Shown one piece after another: positions 54,276 to 64,000 of a DNA stretch of 64,000 bases (positions within the stretch are counted from its first letter, which is position 1; the number at the start of each line of letters is the position of its first letter). Source of the DNA: Gavia stellata (lineage: Eukaryota > Chordata > Aves > Gaviiformes > Gaviidae); NCBI RefSeq assembly GCF_030936135.1, contig NC_082611.1, forward strand, positions 8,695,001 to 8,759,000. The letters are read 5' to 3'. Under the pieces are notes generated by a model. The model saw only the letters and a program-made list of their open reading frames with translations, made no database searches and had not been told where the DNA came from. A program made the position numbers and the translations under genes.

Positions 54276-57200
54276 CTAGAAGAGAAAAAAGGAATCATCA
54301 GTTTGGTTAACAAATACCTGTTCTTGAAACTAAAACTATTTTGTTCTCTCTTCCCTGTGGATGACTCCACACTTTTAATAAGATAATGGATGGTTCTCTT
54401 AAGCATCACAAATATTTCTGTAGAAAAATACATTATTCAGCTGTGATTTGTTAAGAGTTCATACCTTCACCTTGACCATTATTTATTTCTTTAAATGTGG
54501 ATCTCCTTTATAAACCTTCCAAGATAAAGTCAAGCTGTGAAAGTTTAAAGTGGCACTTGAACATGCTTAAGACAGATGTCACTAAAGTTAATTATTGGGT
54601 GAAGTAAGAATATAATAAAATTAGGGTTAAAGACGATTCACACAAGGCTTTACATTTGCTTAAAAAAAAAAAAAAAATCCACATTTTCCTCATTTGAGTT
54701 AGTAGCACTATTTCCTTAGGACCAGACAGTAAAAGGAGACTTGTATCTTGATCTGTCAACCCCATGTAGCTTGTCAGTAATCCTAGAGGATATTGCTGCA
54801 TCAGAATTCTTCAAACAAGTTAGAATACAAATTCTCTTAGTATCTTACTTCGAAAAGAGCTTACGCTTCATTTCTGAAAGATATTTAAGACTTTAAACTC
54901 ACTTGATAGATTTAATCCACTCTTCCTTTTCTTCTGGGGTGGGAGCAGATATTCTATACACTACATGGTTGCCTTCCACCACTCTACCATCAGCTTCAGT
55001 TTTACACGCTTTAATTACTTGACCTTTATGACTGGGGTTATAGAGCTCAAAGCAGTTCTGGAGGGTAAAAATGAAGAAATACATTTAAAAAGCAAAGCAA
55101 AACTGACAAAACATCTTCAGTTAACACTATATCTAAGTTCTATATGGTTTACTTATCTTCATTTTTTAAAAAAAAATTATTAGGAAAATATCTTACTGGT
55201 TTTCTAGGGTCTTCAACTTCTCTTATGCTAAGATTTTCTAACGGAATAATTCCTCTAGGTTCTTTGTCCTAAAAAATTAGGAAAATATCACATTATTAGC
55301 CAGCTAAATATTTTGATCACAAACGAAGTTCACTGTAATATATACTCACTGTTGTGTATTCAAAGTAATAAAGGCAATTATCAGTCAGAATAAACCATCT
55401 CCGTTTCCACGTTTTTACTCTTCCCCCTACAATCAAAAGGTACGGCTGAATTAAACATGTATTGCTGTCAAGGCTTCAACAATGGGTAAGAAAGTAATTT
55501 AGTTTTGCTTGTTTTTCAAAATACGGCTCAATTAGTTAATCGTAAATGGATCAGGCACAGATGAGCTGAGGTTAAAGGAACATGTTACTGTAACTCTTAT
55601 ACTAAGATCAAACTCCTGAGACAGCATTAACTATGGTGCTGCTGACCAGCCACAAAAACTGTATGCTCTTAAGTTGTAAATGTCTCCTCTCTTAGAGACT
55701 GAATGTAATAGTTCAGCAGTCAGACCTGTTCCCTCTGTCCTTGACGTCACAGTTGTTTACTGCATCAAAAAATATTAATACTATACAGCCCTCAGAAATG
55801 CAGTCAGTGCTGCTAAGGCAAAGGGAGGCCAAACACCTCCCTTTGCCAGTAAAACCAGTAACTGTGTTCCAGCAACAGGACCAACCCTCTCCACAGCTTG
55901 TCTTGTACAAGGAAAGGTTCCCATCAATAAAATTAAGGGCATTTTATCACCTTCCTTTCACTCCATGTGAGCATGCGTGTGATTATGAACCTATCTCTAC
56001 TTTCAGATTTAACATCAAGTGCACAAGATGCTTATAAACATTATTAGCAGAACAAATATGATGTGTCATCAATAAGGGGCAAATCCTATGCCAAAATGTA
56101 ACATTTTTAGTCAGTTTTCATCATATAGTATTTTAAAAACATGTTCTCTTTATAGGTTAATATATCACTGAGTACACCTGACAGAAGAAATAGCTGCTGC
56201 TGCTCCAAAAATGCCAATTTTTCCTGTTTAGACAACAGCAACCACAGAGCTCCTCCTTCTAAAAGGAACTGTTCCTACAATGTAAGAAACACACATTATT
56301 GTCTCGGCCCTTTCAGCTGGTTTTCTACCACTGGCTACTTCAGAACATGTCTAGCATTCCACAACTATATTATTTTTAAGACTCATTTCCAGGAAAGACA
56401 ATTGTAGATAAAGCATTCACGTGTTATTAATATACAGGCTTAGTTCCACCATAGTTATCTGAATTCAGGATTATGTCACCACCTGTGCATCATCCATTCA
56501 ACAGTGATTTAATCTCATTAACCCAACATCTCGAAATAGTTATCTAGTTATTGAATACCCGTGCATAAGAGTACCATTATAAGACCCCCAATTTAATCCA
56601 AGTCATATAACTAAAACTACGACAGAAGCACAGGTTTTTAATCTTTTTTTCTACTTGAGATAGCTGGGTTTTTGTTTAATACAGAAATCCAAATCATATT
56701 AAGTTCAAGAACAATTCTAGGAATTCAATGAAATTTCTTGATACCAGCCTACGTGTTTGCATTGCAGACCGAGTATGTTGCATGTCGTATATTCCTTTGC
56801 TTGGTTTCATGACCTACGCAGTAACTCAGTGCTAACACAACTGCAATGTTCAACATACTCAATAAACTTTGTTTTCACTACACGCACACACATCTCAAGA
56901 AAAATTTAATCTGCAAGCAGATGCAGTGAAATAAGAGAAGGCAAAATAGTGCAAGATGCAGAAGCCGTGACAGAATGAATGGTTGAGTGAACTGGAGACA
57001 GTGAGGGAAGAACTGGTGGCATTTTAGTACAACCACTGTGACAGATCCTTAAATAAAGCATTGTAGAAACATTCAAACTGGCACGTAAGTCACTAGAAAA
57101 ATTCCCATCACCTTGACTGAGAGCTGGTTCAAGTATCAGGAAGTATTTGGGCTAGGAAAGGAAAGCCGATGAACTTTAGCTTGACTCACTTCCAGATCAA

Positions 57201-60200
57201 TGAATAAGCAGCAGCTGAGTCAAGACGACTGCAAGGGCAGTCCTTGCAATCGCCCATAACATGACATTTTTTCCATATAACCCAATGTTCATTGCTGTGA
57301 TTTTAAGTCACGTTCCACTCTCTAAGCTTACCAGGTTAACATAATTTAACATTTTTACGGCACAAAGACGTCACCATGTTTTTCAGGCTAACAGGTAACA
57401 TCAGCTAGCATCAAATGTCAGGGCTTGCCCAGTTCTAGTAGAAAAACAGCTCCGCAAGAGAGAGTATGAAACAAACAGGTTACCACCACAGAGGCAGCTT
57501 AAACTGAACAAAGGTGTTTCTCATAAACTGTAACATCATGTCTAAACACACACAAAAAAATAATCAGGTAATAACCATGTATTTAAAAGAAGGCCTGCTT
57601 ATAATTTAAGGCAGAAACAACAGACTTAAAACACATACCTCCTAGAACAAGTGATGTACTCCTCAAAGATCTATCTCATTAACTAAAATGCAAAGACATT
57701 TCAAACAACAAAATAAAGAAGCATGGTATAAGCGGAAATCTAAGGAAACTACAAGAAAAGACAACAACAAGGCAAAATGTACAGAAAGAGGAATAGAAAA
57801 CTCTTCACCTATGTAACCCAACACAGGATTTTTTTCCAACTCTGGGCAAAGTACAAACTAGAGAACAAGGTAAAAGAAACGACCTATACTAAAGGGAAAA
57901 ACAAGTAGCAATGACTTAGGAAACACCAATTTCAAAATTAAAAAAGGCCTTAAGACTAAAGCCAGCGATGTATCTAAAGTTAGAAAATTCTACCCAAATC
58001 TTCAGCATGTTTGTATTAAGGTTTAGAGAGGAAAGAGAGATGCACATGTCAAGAATGTTTTTTTCTTCTCAGTTCATTTAGATACCACTAGGCGGAACGG
58101 ACTCAGAAACTGTACAGTTATACAGATGACTGGGTGAAAGTTTGGATTTCTCTGAAAAAGAAGTTTCCCTTGACTGCGGTATTAACTGCCTCAACCTAGA
58201 AGAGCATCAGTTACCACGAGAGCCAGGCAGGTACCGGAAGGCACTAGTTTCCTGATCAACCACTGCTATTCTCTTGCCCCAGATTAGGGAAGAGAAACGA
58301 CATCCTCTCAAGGACAGATGCGCTGGAATAAGCACCACTGGTGGGACAGGCCCTGATGCAAAGCTTTTGGACAATCTCCAAGCTCTCAGTAACTGCCTGA
58401 CTGGCAGAAAAAATTAACACAATCATGTGTCTGGCTTGAATCATTTCCTCTCCAGTTTGGTGGAATAATGTCACCGTTTCCCTCTAACTAGAAGAATATA
58501 TTACACAAACTAAGCTATTGGCCAAGAGAAGCTGTTTTAGGCAAGGAAATGCCTCCCTGTGCAAAACGACTACCTTGGGCATTAGGACAGAGAGCACAGA
58601 CCACAACTTAAAAATACCTTAGAAGTGGATGGCAGAAAATTTAATGGTACCAACACCACTAATAATTATGACACAGAAAAATCTAAAAGCTCACAATGTC
58701 TCAAGCTGCTCTAAGTGAGGATTCATTAGCACTCACATCAGCTTTCAGTTTTTTACTTGTAGCATTCATTTTCATTACACCATGCTTCAAACAATGTAGA
58801 ACTGAATGATAATTTAGGTTTACTGAGATAAAGATGTCCATATAAAGGCACCAGCTGAGTCCAGATAGATAAAACCAGAATTGCTGTCTTGCTGCCAGGT
58901 TTGGCACTCGGACTTAACACAAAGTCACCTCTGAACAATTCAGAGCAGCAAACTCTCCAAAAGTATTTTGCACCCTCCCAGCTTTCTAAAATGCAATGCC
59001 AGGCTAGAGAGCTAGGGTGGTCTTTCGGACAGATGAATTTTACAATATATGAAAGTTTCATGGTATCTACCTCCTGCCCAGAGGGTAATCAATACGGTGA
59101 GCTGGAAAACTAAAAAGAGGGGCACAAGCAGATAAATGGGAAGAGTCGACTATAAGAAATACCAAATACAAAATACTGTCTTGATACACTCAGGGTTTGG
59201 GAGTTGTCTTAGTCTTATTTATAGTTTTATATAAAATTTTCTATTTCAACTTTGAAGTATTATCACAACTGAGCACTTAAACTCTCATGCAGGAATAGAG
59301 TCCTCTTAGCATTTCAACAATACTGAAACTTTTAATATCAGCATCTTCCAGAACTGAAACCCATTTCACAAGAAGTGTTTCCCAACAGAAAGGACCGTAA
59401 AAATGCAAACAATGTGGATCGAGACAGCACTCTCAAACATACAGTTTAAGCCTCCCTGCAAATAGGAAACTCAAGGTAGAGGAAAGAAAGAAAGAAAGAA
59501 GGAAGGAAAGAAAGAAAAGGAAAAAAAAGATTGCCAGGTTTATTTCTGGTCATTTCATCTAAAGCCGCAAAATGTATTTGTCTGTACCAGTCCATGTCTG
59601 CTGAAAAAAACCGCAGTCTTTCACGGAAGCGCAACTTCACGCATTTACAGGCTGATTCACCAGAGGCTTCTGGGCATGTTTCATTTCTTTATTCAAATAA
59701 CCCTCCCACCGTGGGAGTGTTACATGCACCACCCTTCCGTTTCACACACGCTTTTACTGTTGGATTTTCTGTGCACTATCTCTCATCTACATCATACATA
59801 ATGAAAAGTTGGTTTTATTGAGCTTGGGCCAGAGCCAGAGATGGATTATGCAGAAGTACCTGGCAGCTCTCACTGACTTCCAGTCACCTATTTTCGATTT
59901 CTTTGTTTCTCTATTTTTTTATTAGATCTCTTATATGTCTTTTATTGACAGTTTCTTCCACAAGGGATGTTGTCACTCCTCTACACACACTCACACTTTT
60001 GCTTGCACTCTCAATATGTGTATATGAGAAAGCACTGGCAACTGAAAGAGAAATATGCACAGCATGGGCTTATATCCAGCCTCTTCTCCAGAAAGCACAT
60101 TTTATCTACATCATCTCGAAAGCCTTTCTGTTGAGATAGCTATCGCCTCATGCTACAAAATGGAGAAAAGCTGCAAAGTCATCTTTGAAATTGTGCCAGC

Positions 60201-62906
60201 TGAGTGAATGCACGTCAAAAAGCAAGAGCTTTGCATTTTTGTAGTTAGAAAGACAAAGAGCTCTATAGCATCTATAGCACAGAGGTCAAAATAAGACATT
60301 GGAGAGCATGCGAATTATTTACAAATGCTTCCTTTTCACATCTATTTTCTTCCAGCATTAGCATGACCACTAATTTCCAGGTAAAATCAATAGAGCAGGC
60401 CCGTGGCTCTAACCAGGCTCTACTTTCACCATACTCACACTCATGTGTACCCCCCAGCACACTTCCCTTTTCATACTTTAGCCACCATTCTCCAAGTGCA
60501 AAGTTCTTTCTACTTTAACAAGCAGTTATACATTAAACAGGCCAACAACTGGCTCTGTTGGAGTGCGTACTGGTGTTTTATATAAAAGGTTTACTTCATT
60601 GAAAAATGTTAAAATAAAATTTCAGTCTCCTTTTTATAGGAAAAAATTCCCTAAGCCCAAGCGAAAAAGTGAATCCCGTCAACTTTAAGAGTCTGTAAAC
60701 AAGGGCATCTTGCACTACCAGAAGACTGTAGATTACAAGAGATTTCCACAGCCCTAAATTTGGTGCTCATTTCAGATTCTGCTAAGCAAGCTAAATATAT
60801 TATTTACAAAGGAAAATAACCAGGAAAAAGAACAGCTTTTATAAATGCATAGTTCAAATGTAATCAATCTTTCAATAATCTATTTGATGTACAAGTAACA
60901 AAATCACTCTGGAACTTCATTACAAGAGTAAGACATGTTGTTTTCTCTCAAGAGAGATTATTCTTCCCTTGTTAAGTTCTTCAATGAACGAGAAAAGTAT
61001 GCTGAATAGTCATCTTTATTTTTCTGCTTTACATATAAACACTTTGTTCTTTTGCAGAAGACACTTGCATGTGAGCTAGACACTGACATGCCAGTCTTTC
61101 AGAGTACCACTGATGATACTGTTAGTGACACTGAGTGAAAAAGCAAAATGCTACAGTAAACTTGATTTTGGAAAAAAAAAACAAAAAACAAAAAAAAACC
61201 AAACAAAAAAACAGGAGGAAGGAGGAAGAAAATAAAAGAATGAGTAACTGAAGAAGAGGGGACTGGAAAGCAATCAGATACGTACCTCCTAATGCAGAAT
61301 AAGCAGAGACAGCCAGTCACAGAACAGAAAGGTGATAGGTCATAGGCCATAAGGAAAACAAGAAGGCACATTTAAACCACTCATTAAAAAATCATAGCCA
61401 AAACCAAACCAAGAGAAACTCACAAATAATATGGAAAAATAAAGACATACAAAAATAACTATTTGAAGAGAAATCCCTTTTTTTTGTACACAGAAAACTG
61501 AGCTGAAATATCACACAGTTTTCTGAAATGACCTTATGGCGACTTAGTTGTTATTTATCAGTTACAGCATGTAAATATAATATGGCATTTCCTTTTTGTC
61601 CATGAGTTTTTATTTCTCATATATCAGAAATAAAACTCCAAAATTTGAAACAAGATTGCTAATTTGGATACATAAAATAAGAAGTAACAACCTTCAGATG
61701 TAAAGGAGTTACTTATTTTGGTTAATACATTTTTAAATACAAATTACAAAGTTAATCCTATTACCTTCACAAGAAAGCAGATAGACATGGAAGCAGCAAA
61801 CATGCTAACAATGAACAAACATATAGCAGCAAAACTGCCCTTATAACTAACCTAATTTCAGCAGCCAACCTTCTCTATCTGGGTTAAAAAATGTATGCGT
61901 TAGATCATTTCCATCATCCTCTGGAATTTTAAACGGCTCATTCTTAATACTTTCATATAAATTCTAGAAGAATGAAAAAAGAGGAAAAAGACCTCATTAA
62001 TAAATGTCTAACAGAAAATGCATCCAGGACATCCTACTGCTTCTCAGACTATTTGTGTAAAATGCATAGGAAACACAGTCCATAAAATTCTGGACCATCC
62101 CATCTCAATCGTTGTTTACTACTTTGATTAAGTTTGATTTTAAACTACTTCATTTATAAACAAGTGTCTCTTTTTTTTACGTATTTTATAAGCACCCCTA
62201 GCAAAGACATTTTTTCTTTAACTTCAGTATTTCAAAGGTTTCAGCTTCAGGTCTCATTTAGTACAAGTTTTGGCAAATGAAATTGTTTTTTCAGAAAATG
62301 GTTTAGACCATCACACTGTCTTAAGAGAAGTAAGTTTTTTTAATCTCAAGGGACAGGAGGAAGCTCCACAAGACACATGGAAAGAAATGAGAGGCAATAA
62401 CGAAACAATGATTTTTACTAATTTTTCCGGCTTTGTCTGACTCATCCAGAAATACTACTTTTTTTTTCATAAGCCAATTCCACAAGAATTTTGCCTTCAG
62501 CAAACTACTGAGAGATATACAGAGTGTTTTCTCTGGAATCTCCTCTCCTTAAGGAAAGATTGAATATAGGGAGAACTAGCTCAAAGCAGCTGTGAATATC
62601 AGAAAATGCTTCTTTCAGCTACAGAAATGGTTATGCATGCTAGGAAAACGTTCTTCTTACTTTCCTGCAACAAATCTGCCTGAGAACTGTTGTACATGCT
62701 TCTAAGTTTCCTATTAGAAACACAAAGCAATGCCTTGTCTTACCCAGTCTAACTTACCCGTAGCAATTCTTCTGGAAGGTCACCACCTTCATTAATTCCA
62801 CGATTCATAGAGATAAACCTCTCTACTGTGGGTTTATCTCTTACATTGTGGTTGTGCAGACTGGTATTTAACATAATGATCGCAAACGACAGCACATAGC
62901 ATGTAT
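54203..62906 (-). CDS. CYTH3: CYTH3 (cytohesin-3/GRP1), ARF guanine-exchange factor, last six coding exons (partial)
   Basis: Cytohesin-3 is recruited to membranes by PIP3 through its PH domain and activates ARF GTPases through its Sec7 domain. Exons in order: 62906-62758, 61963-61852, 55426-55350, 55268-55197, 55057-54903 and 54275-54203. Phases agree throughout. They encode the end of Sec7 ([36 protein letters not shown]), the linker ([20 protein letters not shown]), the whole PH domain ([20 protein letters not shown] with the phosphoinositide-binding Lys/Arg, [17 protein letters not shown]) and the polybasic tail [11 protein letters not shown]. The sequence is nearly identical to human. 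The Sec7 catalytic Glu is in an earlier exon beyond the right edge. CYTH1/2 paralogues are less likely, given synteny and the C-terminus. Confidence 0.95.
54903..55057 (-). CDS. CYTH3: CYTH3 exon, end of PH domain
   Basis: Reads [36 protein letters not shown] and [12 protein letters not shown]. The donor GTGAGT leaves two bases of a Lys codon. Confidence 0.95.
55350..55426 (-). CDS. CYTH3: CYTH3 exon, start of PH domain core
   Basis: Reads [20 protein letters not shown] and YFEYTT. Joined to the previous exon it gives LGGRVK, the two-glycine form. Confidence 0.95.
55427..61851 (-). other. CYTH3 intron in the PH domain region
   Basis: A 6.4-kb intron. It holds an AAAG/AAGG purine repeat (59481-59529) and A-rich runs near 61173-61212. 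No other gene, exon or clear transposon was seen. Confidence 0.7.
59481..59529. repeat. GAAA/GGAA purine repeat
   Basis: Imperfect GAAA units with two GGAA units, all purine on the plus strand. Confidence 0.85.
62758..62906 (-). CDS. CYTH3: CYTH3 exon, C-terminal part of Sec7 domain
   Basis: A 149-nt exon reading [20 protein letters not shown] then [16 protein letters not shown]. Acceptor TTTCAG is above 62906 and donor GTAAGT below 62758. Confidence 0.95.
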
Positions 62907-64000
62907 CTGAAATAAGATTTGAAAAATTATTTATCTCTCTGTGTGTTGTGGCAGAAACCTGTAAAATGAATATATAACTCATCCTGACTGATGAAGAAAA
63001 AGAAACAGGTAGTCAAAAAATTCTGAACACTATACACGAAAGCGAAGTCTCATCTTTCTTTAAACTGTTGAAGTAAGCCTAAGAAGAAAAAAATATGTAA
63101 CAATTCAAATTAAAAGCCAATATGAGTAAAACAGTACAAAAGAATCCAAATAAATTTTTAAACTCTCTGAAATCATTGCTATCACCCTAAATTAACATTT
63201 CACTTGAAACACTGAAGTGTTCTGGGGCAAAACGTTATGTGCACACAGATTTTGTCTAGATCATATTGGTAGAGCCTATAATAGACTTGGTCAATCAGAC
63301 TCCTACTCAAAGTACTTCCAAAGCTTTCTCCAAAGAGAAAGAACAGTCTCTTCAAAATCGTATCTGAACTGCATTTAAACACACTGAAAATTACACTGAC
63401 TCAATTTCTTGGCATACAGGAGGTGGCTAGTACCGCTGAATAATATCAAAAGATGACAAAGGAGATCTTATCGTGCCTCTTGACATGGTTATGATTATAG
63501 TAAATTCTCCCAGAATTCAAGTACAAGATCCTGTGTAAGAAAAAGCAGGATGGAAACCTCTCTGCTACACAGAGGAAAAATGTATTGCGTCTTCAGTATT
63601 TTGTTTTCAGTAAGTATTTTCCTCTCTAGCTGTTGCAGACCTGCTTTATATTAACCTTTTCCTAGCCTATTTGTTCCTCAAACTAAGTGATCAACAGCAA
63701 GCTACGTGTGTATATAACTAAACAGACCAACAAGGCCAGAACACTAGGAGATTCTGTGCAGTATCACAAAGTTTTGTTAGCTTTTATGACTTGAGTAATT
63801 CTAAACCAAGTATTTCAACGGAAAATTGAGGTGCATTTCTAACTGAGAGAAACTATTGCTGAACAGACTGCTAAAGAGAAAGGATACAGTCCTTATAACA
63901 AAAATTAATTACTTTCTAGATAATATACTATAGCCACATATACGTGGACTTGATAAAGAGATAATCAGGTGTAAAGTGCTTATAACTGACAGATGAGACT
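62907..64000 (-). other. CYTH3 intron continuing past the window
   Basis: I looked for the preceding Sec7 exon (ending in the NPGVFQST region) and did not find it. No other feature was seen. Confidence 0.65.

Noticed and set aside
63000-64000. Search for the preceding Sec7 exon of CYTH3
   Set aside because: No stretch on the minus strand reads as the conserved Sec7 sequence; the exon must lie to the right of the window.

Overview
This is nuclear genomic DNA of a vertebrate, almost certainly a bird. The genes are split into short exons with GT-AG introns, two promoters are CpG-rich, and the only clear transposons are CR1 LINEs, the dominant LINE of birds. The gene order PMS2, AIMP2, EIF2AK1 (with an ANKRD61 relic inside it), USP42, CYTH3 matches the conserved block on human 7p22. 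Nothing in the window is bacterial, viral or CRISPR-like. The species cannot be named from this sequence alone.

Layout. Positions 1-2248 hold the first three coding exons of PMS2 (minus strand; the gene runs off the left edge). A CpG-rich head-to-head promoter of 392 bp with five CCAAT/ATTGG boxes separates it from AIMP2 (plus, 2641-6400, four exons, 314 aa). AIMP2 is tail-to-tail with EIF2AK1/HRI (minus, 24885-6886, 15 coding exons, 640 aa); their poly(A) signals lie about 160 bp apart. One large EIF2AK1 intron holds a truncated CR1 and a frameshifted antisense ANKRD61 remnant. A second CpG-rich promoter (about 24.5-27.0 kb) drives EIF2AK1 leftwards and USP42 rightwards. USP42 has an inferred noncoding first exon and 16 coding exons (28394-41491, 1346 aa), with phases consistent throughout. 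CYTH3 (minus) contributes its last six coding exons between 62906 and 54203 and probably a long 3' UTR.

Between USP42 and CYTH3 (41.9-50.7 kb) is the least ordinary part. A nearly full-length minus-strand CR1 (about 45253-49795) has an open ORF1 and a broken ORF2. It is bracketed by a 322-bp direct repeat (43326-43647 and 49801-50122), and a second copy of the CR1 5' end (50152-50229) lies beyond the right copy. The arrangement suggests template switching or a local rearrangement during insertion.

The five genes are unrelated in pathway: mismatch repair (PMS2), aminoacyl-tRNA synthetase scaffold (AIMP2), eIF2alpha stress kinase (EIF2AK1), deubiquitinase (USP42) and ARF-GEF (CYTH3). They are neighbours by ancient synteny and share promoters in two head-to-head pairs. 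No new biological system was found. The best leads are substitutions at both reported haem-ligand motifs of the HRI kinase, an upstream ATG overlapping the USP42 start, the ANKRD61 decay, and the CR1/direct-repeat structure.
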